Below are positions 49,654-58,937 of a stretch of DNA of 64,000 nucleotides, in pieces. A program made the position numbers and the translations under genes. The notes beneath the pieces are model-generated. The model did not search any database, had not been told where the DNA came from, and saw nothing but the letters and a program-made list of their open reading frames with translations. Position 1 is the stretch's first letter. Every line of letters begins with the position of its first letter. Origin of the DNA: JACMQX01 sp044225675 (GTDB taxonomy: Bacteria; Pseudomonadota; Gammaproteobacteria; Burkholderiales; Burkholderiaceae_C); contig JBGAIH010000026.1 in assembly GCA_044225675.1 (NCBI GenBank), positions 1 to 64,000 of the forward strand, read 5' to 3'.

Positions 49654-50858
49654 CGCCCGCGCCCGGTACCGCCAGCCGCACGCCGGGTGATCCATCGCCA
49701 GACGGCGCGCCGCCCGGAGCAGCGGGCGAGGGGGCGGGCGAGGGGGTGGGCGCGGCGTCGGGCGAAGGATCCGGCCGGATCCTCGGCTGGGATTTCCTGC
49801 GGGGCCTGTGCGCTTTTTCGGTGGCGGTGTACCACCTGCTTTATTGGCACGAGCTGGCCTATCTGCACACCTTCGGCAGTTACGGCGTGCATCTGTTCTT
49901 CGTGCTGTCGGGCGCCAGCCTGGCCTACACGTATGCCGGTCGGTTCTTCGGCGGCCGGTTCTCCTACGCCGAATTCCTGTTCGTGCGGTGGTGGCGGCTT
50001 GCGCCGCTGTACATCGCCCTGATGCTGTTCGTGCTGCCGCAGCTGGGGCTCTGGCAGGGGCCGATCCAGCGGCTGGCGTATGTGGTGCTGCTCAACGCCA
50101 GCTTCCTGTTCGGCCTCGACCATGCGGCGCTGCTGGCCATCCTCACCGGCGGCTGGTCGCTCGGGATCGAGTTCCTGTTCTATCTGGCGTTTCCGCTGTT
50201 CATGCTGGCGCTGCGGTCCTGGCGGCTCGCCTTTGCAGTGTTCGCCGCGCTGGCCGCAGTTCAGTTCATCTGGGTGTCGCGCACGGTGGGCGCGGCCTTC
50301 CCGCCGGCAATCGGCCTGAACTATTACGGCGTGGCAGGTTTCGCGGCCTACTTCATGGGGGGCTGCATGCTCGGCTGGTGGCAGCGGCTCGGCCGGCCGG
50401 GCGAGCCCCGCTGGATGGCGGCGCTGTCCCGCCCCGGCGCGGGCCTGGGCCTCATCGCACTCGGCTTCGCGCTGATGCTGGCATTCAATCCCGCCCGCCA
50501 AGGAGAGGAACTGCTGGGGTGGCGTGGCGTCGTGCTCGCAAGCCTGTGCTTCGTCCTGGTCGCACTGGCAGGCGGGGTGGGTTTGCAAGGCCGCTGGTCG
50601 CGCGCCGCCCAGCAGCTGGGGGACGCCACCTACGGTGTCTACCTGATCCATCCGGTGCTGTACTTCTACGTGCTGCCGATGCTGGGGCTGCAGGCATTCA
50701 AGACCGGCACGACGGCCGAGCGCCTGACGCTCAGCATCGTGCTGCTGCTGGCCACCTTCGTGCTCGCGCTTCTGAGCGAGCGCTGTTTCGAGCATCCGCT
50801 GCGGCGCTGGAGCAAGGCGCGCTGGGCCGCCTGGAAAGGGCGCTCGGCCCGCGCCTGA
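49650..50858 (+). CDS. Acyltransferase 3 family membrane protein
   Basis: The 402-residue protein has a Gly/Pro-rich N-terminus of about 40 residues and then about ten hydrophobic helices. The motif RILGWDFLRGLCAFSVAVYH holds the catalytic His of the family, and VHLFFVLSGASLAYTY and VRWWRLAPLYIA follow. Such proteins O-acetylate or acylate surface sugars. The GTG start at 49650 overlaps the tex stop (GTGA). The start within the polar tail is uncertain. Its target glycan may be the one handled by the ligase-like protein at 55485, but this is a guess. Confidence 0.88.
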
Positions 50859-50883
50859 GGCGGGCTACCTCCACCCCCAACCT

Positions 50884-50901
50884 GACCCCGACCCCGACCC
50901 C
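50884..50901. repeat. Short GACCCC tandem repeat
   Basis: Three copies of GACCCC plus a partial fourth lie in the 80-base gap between the acyltransferase and patatin genes. They lie outside both coding regions. Confidence 0.7.
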
Positions 50902-50938
50902 GACCGACGTGGCGTCCGATCCATCCGACAATCGCACC

Positions 50939-52057
50939 ATGCCCGCCCCCCTGAAAGCCCTTCGCATCTATGCCGGCCCGGCTGCCCGCCGGCACATCGA
51001 GCGCAACGGTCTGCGCGCCTCGGATGTTCGGGTGGTGCCGGGCGCGGCCGGCGGCCCCAAGGGCCTGATCCTGGGGCCGCTCGACCGCTTCGTGTTCGGC
51101 CAGTGGCTCGCGGCCAGCACGCAGGAGATCCACCTGGTGGGCGCGTCCATCGGCGCCTGGCGCATGGCCACGGCCTGCCTGCGCGATCCGGTGCCGGCCT
51201 TCCAGCGCCTGGAGGACGACTACATCCGGCAGGACTACGAGCTGCTGCCGGGCCAGAAGCGGCCCACGGCGGCCCATGTGAGCGAGCGGTTCGGCCAGAG
51301 CCTGCAGGACTTCTATGGCGGCCGTGTGGCGGAGGCGCTGACGCATCCGCGCTGGCGGCTACACATCGTGACCTCGCGCGGACGCCATCTGCTGGGCCGC
51401 GAACACCGGGTGGCGACGCCGCTGGGCTATCTTGGCGCCTTCATGACCAATACCGTTCACCGCAAGGCGATGGGGGGCTGGCTGGAGCGGGTGGTTTTCT
51501 CGTCGCAACAGGCGGCGCTGCCATTCGCCACGGGCGACTATCGCACCCGGCAGGTGCCGCTGACCGAGGCCAATTTCAATCCCGCGCTGCAGGCGAGCTG
51601 CTCCATCCCGTTCGTGCTCCAGTCGGTCCACGACATTCCGGGCGCGCCGCGCGGCGCCTACTGGGACGGCGGCATCACCGACTACCACCTGCACCTGAAC
51701 TACAGCGGCGCGCCCGCTGCATCGGGTCCGCAGGGGCAGGGGGCAGGTCTGGTGCTGTATCCGCACTTCCAGAAGGCGGTGGTGCCGGGCTGGCTCGACA
51801 AGGGCCTCAAATGGCGGCACGGTGCCACGCATTTCCTGGATACGACGGTGGTGCTGGCGCCGGACCCGCAGTGGGTGGCCGGCCTGCCTCACGGCAAGCT
51901 GCCTGATCGCACGGACTTCACGCGCTACGGCACGGACCTGCAGGCCCGGGTGAAAGCCTGGAGCACGGCCACGGCAGAAGCCCGGCGCCTGGCCGACGAG
52001 TTCGAGGCCTGGCTGGACGGCGTGACGCAGGGCGCGGCGCCGCTGGAGGCGCTTTGA
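50939..52057 (+). CDS. Patatin-like phospholipase
   Basis: The 372-residue predicted lipid acyl hydrolase uses a Ser-Asp dyad: the nucleophile is in the GxSxG motif GASIGAW, and the aspartate in DGGITDYH. The glycine-rich oxyanion segment is GAAGGPKG. There is no signal peptide, so it is cytoplasmic unless exported otherwise. The substrate lipid is unknown. The start at 50939 lies 80 bases after the acyltransferase gene. Confidence 0.88.
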   Translation: MPAPLKALRIYAGPAARRHIERNGLRASDVRVVPGAAGGPKGLILGPLDRFVFGQWLAASTQEIHLVGASIGAWRMATACLRDPVPAFQRLEDDYIRQDYELLPGQKRPTAAHVSERFGQSLQDFYGGRVAEALTHPRWRLHIVTSRGRHLLGREHRVATPLGYLGAFMTNTVHRKAMGGWLERVVFSSQQAALPFATGDYRTRQVPLTEANFNPALQASCSIPFVLQSVHDIPGAPRGAYWDGGITDYHLHLNYSGAPAASGPQGQGAGLVLYPHFQKAVVPGWLDKGLKWRHGATHFLDTTVVLAPDPQWVAGLPHGKLPDRTDFTRYGTDLQARVKAWSTATAEARRLADEFEAWLDGVTQGAAPLEAL

Positions 52058-52154
52058 TGCGCGAAGCGAGGCGCACCTTGAGGCGGGCTTCGGGGCGCGC
52101 CTTGCGGCGTCCGCGACCGGCCTGAGGCCGCTACCGCGCGTTGGCTGCGCAAGC

Positions 52155-53291
52155 TCACATCGATTGCGCGAGAAGCTCCCGGTACTCCTCGGCGCTTGCG
52201 ATGCGCGGATTGGTCTTGTGGCAGTGGTCGGCCAACGCGCCGGGAATGATCCGCTCGAACCAGTCCTCCTGCACGCCCATGTCGGCCAGCCCGCGCGGCA
52301 GGCCGAGCCGGGCGTTCATGTCGCGGATGGCGTCGGGAATGTCGCCGGCCGACGCAAGCCCCATCGCTTGGGCCATGCGTTCGAGCCGGCGATCGCGCCG
52401 CACCGACTCGGCCGACGCATTGAAGCGGACGACGGCCGGCAGGAACATCGCATTGAGCGTGCCATGGTGCAGGCGGGGATCGACGCCGCCGAGGCTGTGG
52501 CTGAGCGAATGCACGCAGCCCAGCCCCTTCTGGAAGGCCATCGCGCCCTGCATGGACGCACTCATGAGGTTGAAGCGCGCCTCGCGGTCGCTGCCGTCTT
52601 GGGTGGCGCGCTCGATGAAGGCCCAGCCTCGCTCCAGGCCGTCGAGCGCAATGCCGTCAGCCGGCGGATTGATGGCGGCCGACATGAAGGTTTCCATGCA
52701 ATGGGCGATCGCGTCCATGCCGGTGGCTGCGGTCAGCCGGGCCGGCAGGCCCAGGGTCAGCTCCGGGTCGCAGATCGCGGCGCGCGGCACCAGATGCCAG
52801 GAGTGAAAGCCCAGTTTGCGATGGTCGTCGACGATGATGATGGCGCCACGCGCGACTTCGCTGCCGGTGCCGCTCGTCGTCGGGACGGCGATGAGCGGGG
52901 CGGCCCGCTCGGTGATGCGCGGGGAGCCGCCTTCGATGGTGGCATAGGTGGTGAGCGGCCCTTCGTGCGTGGCGGCGATGGCCACGCCCTTGGCGCAGTC
53001 GATGGCCGAGCCGCCGCCCACGGCGATCAGGCCGTCGCAGGCGTGCGCCTTGTACATCGCCACGGCGGCGCGGACGGCAGCCTCCGTCGGATTGGAGGGC
53101 GTCTGGTCGAACACGGCCACGGCCATGCCGGGCAGGGCGTCGAGCGCCTTCTGCAGCACGCCGGCCGCCTTGACCCCGGCGTCGGTGACGATGAGCGGAC
53201 GGGTGATTCCCACCCGCTCGCATTCCTGCCGCAGCAGGCTGATGGCGCCGAAGTCGAACTGGATCTGGGTAACGTAGTTGATGAAGGCCAT
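52155..53291 (-). CDS. Iron-containing alcohol dehydrogenase
   Basis: The 378-residue type III dehydrogenase has a GGGSAIDCAKG cofactor loop and PTTSGTGSEV, and likely metal ligands in GMDAIAHCMETF, CVHSLSHSLGG and LHHGTLNA. The ATG at 53291 starts the conserved MAFINYVTQIQFDFGA; the frame continues upstream without homology. Neighbours on both sides are on the plus strand, so it is a single-gene unit convergent with the patatin gene. The alcohol oxidised is unknown; members with this N-terminus are common in Burkholderiales. Confidence 0.93.
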   Translation of the reverse strand: MAFINYVTQIQFDFGAISLLRQECERVGITRPLIVTDAGVKAAGVLQKALDALPGMAVAVFDQTPSNPTEAAVRAAVAMYKAHACDGLIAVGGGSAIDCAKGVAIAATHEGPLTTYATIEGGSPRITERAAPLIAVPTTSGTGSEVARGAIIIVDDHRKLGFHSWHLVPRAAICDPELTLGLPARLTAATGMDAIAHCMETFMSAAINPPADGIALDGLERGWAFIERATQDGSDREARFNLMSASMQGAMAFQKGLGCVHSLSHSLGGVDPRLHHGTLNAMFLPAVVRFNASAESVRRDRRLERMAQAMGLASAGDIPDAIRDMNARLGLPRGLADMGVQEDWFERIIPGALADHCHKTNPRIASAEEYRELLAQSM

Positions 53292-53455
53292 GGGTTCGCG
53301 CGGTACGATGGAAGGCCCGAAAGGTCGGGCGCTGATGGCGTCCACTTTAGCCGGGAGACCTGCCCATGACAGCACCGGAAACCCTCATGGATGTCGCCTC
53401 GGCTACACAGCCTTGCGCGCATGAGCAAGGCAGCCCGCCGAGACAGACCGCCTAA

Positions 53456-53494
53456 ACAGCCCAACCAGACAGCCCAACCAGACAGCCCGCCGAG
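53456..53494. repeat. Three 13-bp tandem repeats upstream of HSL-type hydrolase
   Basis: ACAGCCCAACCAG occurs twice exactly and once in changed form (ACAGCCCGCCGAG). A similar CAGCCCGCCGAGA piece lies about 50 bases upstream. The 13-base unit would break any reading frame, which supports a coding start after it. Confidence 0.75.
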
Positions 53495-53516
53495 ATTTCG
53501 CCCGACACGCCACGCC

Positions 53517-54539
53517 ATGCACCGCCCCAAGCCATCGCAGCCGCACAGCCTCCCGCACGAGCCCACGCACAGCCCCCTGAGCGCCGATCCGCGCAAGCTG
53601 CTGACGCCCCAGATGCGCAGCGTGCTCGACCGCATGGCGCGGGCCGGCCGGCCGCCGCTGCACCATCTGTCGCCGCTGGAAGCCAAGTCCGCCTATGAGG
53701 CAGGGGCCGGTGTCCTCGAGGTGCCGGCGCCGCCGCTGGCCCGCGTGCAGGACCTGCAGATTCCCACGCGCGACGGCCACGCGCTGCATGCCCGGCTCTG
53801 CGCGCCGGTGGCCGATCAGGTGCTGCCGGTGCTGCTGTACTTTCACGGCGGCGGCTTCGTGGTCGGCAGCGTCGCCTCGCACGACGTGCTGTGCCGGACG
53901 CTGGCGGCGCGCGCCGGCTGCGCGGTCGTCTCGCTGGACTACCGGCTGGCGCCCGCACACCGGTTCCCGGTCGCGGTGAACGATGCCTGGGATGCCCTGC
54001 AATGGCTCGCGGCGAACGGCGCCAGCCTTCGGCTCGACGCCCGGGCCCTGGCCGTGGGAGGCGACAGTGCAGGCGGCACGCTGGCCGCCGTGTGCGCGAT
54101 CCTGGCGCGCGACGCGGGCCTGCCGTTGGCGCTTCAACTGCTGATCTATCCGGGCACGGCGGCCTGGCTGGGTTCACCGTCACTGCGGCGCTTCGGTGAA
54201 GGCTTCGTGCTGGATGCGGCGCTGATCGAGTGGTTCTTCGGCCAGTACATCGACCCGGCCGACCGGGAAGACTGGCGGTTTGCGCCGCTCCACGCACCGG
54301 ACGTGGATGGCGTGGCCCCGGCCTGGATCGGCCTGGCCGAATGCGATCCGATCGCCGACGACGGCGTGGCCTATGCCGATAAACTGCGGGCGGCGGGCGT
54401 GGCGGTGGACATCGAGATCTACCGCGGCGTGACCCATGAATTCATCAAGATGGGCCGGGCCGTGCCCGAAGCGCTCCAGGCCCATGCGGATGCTGCGCGG
54501 GCCCTGCGCGAGGCTTTTGACGCGAGACAGACACCATGA
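53517..54539 (+). CDS. Alpha/beta hydrolase, hormone-sensitive lipase (HSL) family
   Basis: The 340-residue esterase/lipase has the HSL oxyanion motif HGGGFVVGS, the nucleophile elbow GGDSAGGTLA and the family's DPIADDG and VTHEFIKMG segments that supply Asp and His. The core begins at LTPQMRSVLDRMARAG, about 30 residues after the chosen ATG, so the true start may be at 53517 or later; the sequence upstream is low-complexity repeat. Its stop overlaps the next start (ATGA). Confidence 0.88.
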   Translation: MHRPKPSQPHSLPHEPTHSPLSADPRKLLTPQMRSVLDRMARAGRPPLHHLSPLEAKSAYEAGAGVLEVPAPPLARVQDLQIPTRDGHALHARLCAPVADQVLPVLLYFHGGGFVVGSVASHDVLCRTLAARAGCAVVSLDYRLAPAHRFPVAVNDAWDALQWLAANGASLRLDARALAVGGDSAGGTLAAVCAILARDAGLPLALQLLIYPGTAAWLGSPSLRRFGEGFVLDAALIEWFFGQYIDPADREDWRFAPLHAPDVDGVAPAWIGLAECDPIADDGVAYADKLRAAGVAVDIEIYRGVTHEFIKMGRAVPEALQAHADAARALREAFDARQTP

Positions 54540-55396
54540 AACGACAGGATTTCCGCTTCTTTCACCGCCTGCGCGTGCGCTGGGCTGAAGTCGACATGCA
54601 GAAGATCGTGTTCAACGGTCACTACCTGATGTACTTCGACACCGCCATCGCCGAGTACTGGCGCGCCATGGGCCTGCCTTACGAGGAAGCCATGCACCAG
54701 CTCGATGGGGACCTGTACGTGAAGAAGGCGACCGTTGAATACCAGGCCTCGGCCCGCTACGACGACCAGCTCGATGTGGGTCTGCGCTGCGAACGCATCG
54801 GCAATTCGTCCATCGTGTTCACGGCGGCCGTGTTCCGCGGCGATGCGCACCTGATCGGTGGCGAGCTGATCTATGTGTTTGCCGATCCGGCGACGCAGAC
54901 GTCCCGGCCGGTGCCGCCCGCGCTGCGCGAGATCCTCACGGGCTTCGAAGCCGGCGAGCCAATGATCCGGCTGCGCACCGGAAGCTGGGCCGAGCTGGGC
55001 GCCGATGCGGCCAAGGTGCGCACCGACGTGTTCGTGCACGAGCAGGGGATTCCCATGGCGATGGAGTGGGACGAGGCCGACACCACCGCCGTGCACGCCG
55101 TCGCCTACAACCGGCTCGGCCAGCCCGTGGCCACCGGACGGCTGCTGGCCCATGCACCGGGCGTGGCCAGGATCGGCCGCATGGCCGTGCACCGCGTGCT
55201 GCGCGGATCGCGCCTGGGCCGCGACATCCTGGGTGCGCTGGTCGAGGCTGCTGCCCGGCGCGGTGACCGCGAGGTCATGCTGCACGCGCAGCGCAGCGCC
55301 GAAGGTTTCTACGCCCGCCTGGGCTTTGCCATGCGGGGAGAGCCCTTCGACGAGGTCGACATCCCGCACATCGAGATGTTCCGCACACTCGCCTGA
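54536..55396 (+). CDS. YbgC-type thioesterase fused to GNAT acetyltransferase
   Basis: This 286-residue protein joins two enzymes. Residues 5-135 are a 4-hydroxybenzoyl-CoA/YbgC-type hotdog thioesterase (VRWAEVDMQKIVFNGHYLMY contains the catalytic Asp region). Residues 145-286 are a GNAT acetyltransferase of the ElaA-like kind (VRTDVFVHEQGIPMAMEWD, ATGRLLAH, IGRMAVHRVLRGSRLGRDI as the acetyl-CoA loop). The two domains are in one frame without a stop. It is coupled to the lipase-type gene by ATGA overlap. The acyl donor and acceptor are unknown. Confidence 0.88.
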   Translation: MKRQDFRFFHRLRVRWAEVDMQKIVFNGHYLMYFDTAIAEYWRAMGLPYEEAMHQLDGDLYVKKATVEYQASARYDDQLDVGLRCERIGNSSIVFTAAVFRGDAHLIGGELIYVFADPATQTSRPVPPALREILTGFEAGEPMIRLRTGSWAELGADAAKVRTDVFVHEQGIPMAMEWDEADTTAVHAVAYNRLGQPVATGRLLAHAPGVARIGRMAVHRVLRGSRLGRDILGALVEAAARRGDREVMLHAQRSAEGFYARLGFAMRGEPFDEVDIPHIEMFRTLA

Positions 55397-55484
55397 GTTC
55401 GCTGCTGTAAGAGGCCGGCCAAACCGGCGACAATACGAGGTTGTCCGGCCCCGGTGGGCCGAGCCTGATTTCCCGCAGACCCTT

Positions 55485-57818
55485 ATGGCCAAGAAAAAGC
55501 GCAATCCGTCCGGCAAGCCCGGCAACGGCTCTCCTGTTCCCGCTGCTGCCGCGTCGGCAGGCGCCGTTCAGGCCGCCGCGCAAGCCGCGCCGCAGCCGAC
55601 GCCCGCCGCATCGGTTCGCGGGCCGGCCAAGGCCGCTGCGTCAGCCGTTCGTCAGGCCATGACGCTTCCGCTGGAGATTTCCAAAGGCGACTGGACGGTA
55701 CTCCTGCTGTCCCTCATGATCTTCTTCGCTCCCGCGCTGGGCGTGCCGCACGAAGAAATGCTGCAGGACACGCTCAAGTCCATCGTGGTGTCCTTTGCCA
55801 CCGTGTCGGCGGCGCTGATCCTGTTCTGGAGGCAGCGCAATCGCCGCGATGCGCTGCGCTGGCACTTCCTCATGTGGCTGCCCCTGGCCCTGATGGCCTA
55901 TGCGCTGGGCAGCATGGTCTGGTCGCATACCTATCTGGGAGGGGTGGAGGCCATCCGCTGGTTCATCTTCAGCCTGATTCTCTGGCTCGGACTCAACACC
56001 CTGTCGCGCGAGCGTCTGCCTTACCTGGCCTGGGGCATCCACTGGGGTGCCGTGATCGCATCGCTGTGGACCGTGCTGCAGTTCCTGTTCGACTTCAAGT
56101 ATTTTCCGCAGGGACCGAATCCAGCGTCGACGTTCGTGAACCGCAACTTCTTCGCCGAGTTCGCCGTGTGCACGCTGCCGTTCACCGCGATCCTGCTGGC
56201 GCGAGCCCGGATGACGGCCCAGATCTTCCTGCTGGCCGCGACCCTGGGCTTCAACGTCGTTGCGATCATGATGACGGGTACGCGTTCAGCGCTCGTCGCG
56301 ATGCTCCTGCTTGCCTTTGTGGTCCCGGTCATCCTGTTCATTTTTCGCTCGCAGTTCGCTTTCCGCCAGTGGGACAGCGGACGCCGGATCGTGGCGATCG
56401 GCGTGCTGCTGGCCACGGTGCTCGGACTCGGGATGATCCAGACGCAGAACCCGAAAATGATCGAGGAGCACAAAGTCGAGCAGCGCGGCCTGACCGCCCT
56501 GCAGCGCGGGTTCGCGCGGGTGCTGTCCATCACCCGCAAGGAGGAGTACACCGTCAATTCCTTCTCGGTGCGCCTTGTGATGTGGCGCGCGACGGCGCGC
56601 ATCATCGAGACGCGGCCGCTGACCGGGGTCGGTGCGGGCGCCTGGGAGGTCGACCTGCCGCTCTACCAGAAAGAAGGCTCGCAGCTGGAGACCGACTACT
56701 ACGTCCACAACGAGTTCCTGCAGCTGATGGCCGAGTACGGTCTGGTCGGCTGGCTGTTCCTCCTGCTTCTGATCGCCTATCTCCTGCGCGCAACCTGGCA
56801 GACCTGGCGACTGCGCAAGACCGACGCGGAAGCCGAGGGGCCGTGGCGCGCCATCGCACTGGCCAGCCTGCTCGCCTTCATGGTGGTCAGCAACGCGGGG
56901 TTCGCATGGCGCATGGCTTCGACAGGCACGCTGTTTGCCCTGACGCTGGCGATCCTGGCCGCCTCCGACGCAAGGCTCGGGCTGCGGGGCTGGTCGATGG
57001 CGACCCGCCTGCCCTGGAAGCCGCTTTATTCCCAGGTCATGGCCGTGGCCATGATGATCAGCCTGGTGCTCACCGCCTACATCTCGCAGCAGGCCGCCGA
57101 GTGCGAGGCCAAGATCGTGCGCGCGGTCAAGCTCGCGCTGTCGGTCTCGCAGTCGGGCGACCCCAACAATCCGCGCTGGGACAAGACCAAGGCGGAAATG
57201 CTCAAGCTGATCGCCGAAGGCGTGGCCATCAACCCGCATTACCGAAAGATCACGCCGATGGTGGCTGACGAGCTGGCCAAATGGGGCGACTGGAAGAACG
57301 CCATCTGGATCTGGGAGTCGGTGGTGACGTCGCGGCCCTACGTGGTGGCAATCATGTCGAACATCGCGCGTGGCTATGTCCAGTTGGGCGACAACAAGAA
57401 GGCGCTCGAGTTTCTCTACCGCGCCAAGAAACTGCAGCCCAACGCGCCGGCCGTGCGCTCGCTGGAGGTGATTCTGCTGAGCCGGACCGGCAACGAGGCC
57501 GAGGGCCTGCGTCTGGCGCGTGAATACATCAAGGACGACCTGTATGACTTCGACCTGCTGAACGCCGCCTACGTGCTGGCGGTGCGCGCCAAGGACTGGC
57601 CGATGGCCGTGCGCTCGATGGAGCTGCGCATCAAGAGCTTCCCGGCGCAGGCGGTGGACAGCTGGCTCAAGATCGGCGACATCTACGCCGCGAGCGACAT
57701 CAAGGACGAAACCAAGGCGCTGGAGGCCTACAAGGCGGCGCTGGCGGCCGCGCCCGAGAAGGATCGCCTCGAGATGCGCACCAGGCGCATTCCGTCGATC
57801 TACCAGCCCAGGCTCTGA
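55485..57818 (+). CDS. O-antigen ligase family protein with C-terminal TPR region
   Basis: The 777-residue protein has a Lys/Ala/Pro-rich cytoplasmic N-terminus (1-60), then about eleven or twelve membrane helices, with the Wzy_C-type loop (FSVRLVMWRATARIIETRPL, TGVGAGAWEVDLPLY, YYVHNEFLQLMAEYG). From about residue 560 the chain is soluble and shows helical repeats of TPR type (NIARGYVQLGDNKKALEFLYRA and similar). Family members ligate or polymerise surface glycans or glycosylate proteins (PglL). The ATG at 55485 is chosen because upstream sequence overlaps the previous gene in another frame. Confidence 0.88.
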   Translation: MAKKKRNPSGKPGNGSPVPAAAASAGAVQAAAQAAPQPTPAASVRGPAKAAASAVRQAMTLPLEISKGDWTVLLLSLMIFFAPALGVPHEEMLQDTLKSIVVSFATVSAALILFWRQRNRRDALRWHFLMWLPLALMAYALGSMVWSHTYLGGVEAIRWFIFSLILWLGLNTLSRERLPYLAWGIHWGAVIASLWTVLQFLFDFKYFPQGPNPASTFVNRNFFAEFAVCTLPFTAILLARARMTAQIFLLAATLGFNVVAIMMTGTRSALVAMLLLAFVVPVILFIFRSQFAFRQWDSGRRIVAIGVLLATVLGLGMIQTQNPKMIEEHKVEQRGLTALQRGFARVLSITRKEEYTVNSFSVRLVMWRATARIIETRPLTGVGAGAWEVDLPLYQKEGSQLETDYYVHNEFLQLMAEYGLVGWLFLLLLIAYLLRATWQTWRLRKTDAEAEGPWRAIALASLLAFMVVSNAGFAWRMASTGTLFALTLAILAASDARLGLRGWSMATRLPWKPLYSQVMAVAMMISLVLTAYISQQAAECEAKIVRAVKLALSVSQSGDPNNPRWDKTKAEMLKLIAEGVAINPHYRKITPMVADELAKWGDWKNAIWIWESVVTSRPYVVAIMSNIARGYVQLGDNKKALEFLYRAKKLQPNAPAVRSLEVILLSRTGNEAEGLRLAREYIKDDLYDFDLLNAAYVLAVRAKDWPMAVRSMELRIKSFPAQAVDSWLKIGDIYAASDIKDETKALEAYKAALAAAPEKDRLEMRTRRIPSIYQPRL

Positions 57819-57910
57819 GCGGCGGCTGCGGCAACGCCGCAGCGCAGTCGCGAACGGGCTCTCGCATGACTCGCCTGAGCGCGTTCATACCTCGCCCGAG
57901 CCCGGTGTGT

Positions 57911-57931
57911 CCCGGTCTCACCCGGGTTTTT
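57911..57931 (+). terminator. Weak intrinsic terminator after ligase-like gene
   Basis: CCCGG, six-base loop, CCGGG and then TTTTT, about 90 bases downstream of the ligase-like stop. The stem is only five pairs, so the call is tentative. Confidence 0.4.
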
Positions 57932-57963
57932 GGGCCCGGCCTGGCGACGCTCCTGCAGAGCTA

Positions 57964-58881
57964 TCAGATGTCGTCGAGCAGCGCGTAGGGCAGGGCGCCC
58001 AGCGAGACGGCCGGGCCGTCGGCCGCGCCCAGACGCAGGTCCCCGGCCTGGGCGGCTGCAATCTGCAGCGAGATGATGGCGTCGAAGCCGCCTTCCGGCG
58101 CGGGCGCTGCCTGCGCCACGATGCCCACCGGCTGGTCGTCGCCGCCCGCCTGGAAGACCTCCTGTCCTGCGGACATGGCGACTTCGGCATGGGCCAGGAA
58201 GGCGCGCCGCTTGAGCGTGCCGCGGAACTGGCTGCGCGCGACCACCTCCTGGCCCGGATAGCAGCCCTTCTTGAAACTCACGCCGCCGACGGACTCATAG
58301 TTGAGCATCTGCGGCACGAAGGCTTCGACGATCGGCGCCGTGATCGTGGCAATGCCGCTTTGCACCTCGCTCCAGGTCCACAGCTGCGGCGACAGAGCGG
58401 GAACGTCGGGCGCGGGCTCGCCCGCAGGCGCCACCCACAGGGCGCGGGCCTGTCCGTCGGCCGGATAGAGGCGAACGATGTGCGCGGCGCCGCGCTGAAC
58501 CTTGCTCCAGGCTGGCGCGTCGGGAGCGAAATGCGCCTGCGCCGCCGGACCGGCCAGTCCCAGCAGCACGAAATCGGCCGAGGCATCGGTCAGGCGCGCC
58601 TTGGCACGCAGCACGAACATGGACAGGCGCTTGAGCACGGGCGCCAGAATGTCGCGGCTGCACACGAGCAGCACTTCGGTGGGCGAGCGCCTGAATCCGA
58701 CGAAGCTGGCCTGCATGCGGCCCTTGGCGGAACAGAACGCTGCCAGCCGCGCCTGGTCGTCGCGCAGCAGCGCGAAGTCCTGCGTGAGCTGGCCCTGGAG
58801 GAAGCTGACGGCATCATCGCCCTCGACGCGGATGACGCCCAGATGGGCCAACGGTGCGGCTCCGGACAATGGCTGGGTCAT
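57964..58881 (-). CDS. ygfZ: Folate-binding Fe-S cluster repair protein YgfZ
   Basis: YgfZ is a tetrahydrofolate-binding GcvT-like protein needed for some Fe-S enzymes. The signature KGCYPGQEVVARS with the essential cysteine is present. The N-terminal folate domain begins LGVIRVEGDDAVSFLQGQLTQD. The protein is 305 residues from the ATG at 58881 (MTQPLSG); another ATG 15 bases upstream is possible. It is divergent from mltG by 56 bases and convergent with the ligase-like gene. Confidence 0.94.
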   Translation of the reverse strand: MTQPLSGAAPLAHLGVIRVEGDDAVSFLQGQLTQDFALLRDDQARLAAFCSAKGRMQASFVGFRRSPTEVLLVCSRDILAPVLKRLSMFVLRAKARLTDASADFVLLGLAGPAAQAHFAPDAPAWSKVQRGAAHIVRLYPADGQARALWVAPAGEPAPDVPALSPQLWTWSEVQSGIATITAPIVEAFVPQMLNYESVGGVSFKKGCYPGQEVVARSQFRGTLKRRAFLAHAEVAMSAGQEVFQAGGDDQPVGIVAQAAPAPEGGFDAIISLQIAAAQAGDLRLGAADGPAVSLGALPYALLDDI

Positions 58882-58937
58882 GCGGTGAATTATCATGCCC
58901 GCTCGATTCCAATCCACCGCGTAGGGGCAGTTCACAA

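Noticed and set aside
53391..53516. An upstream start for the HSL-type hydrolase
   Set aside because: The region is a 13-base tandem repeat without conserved protein sequence, so I start at 53517.
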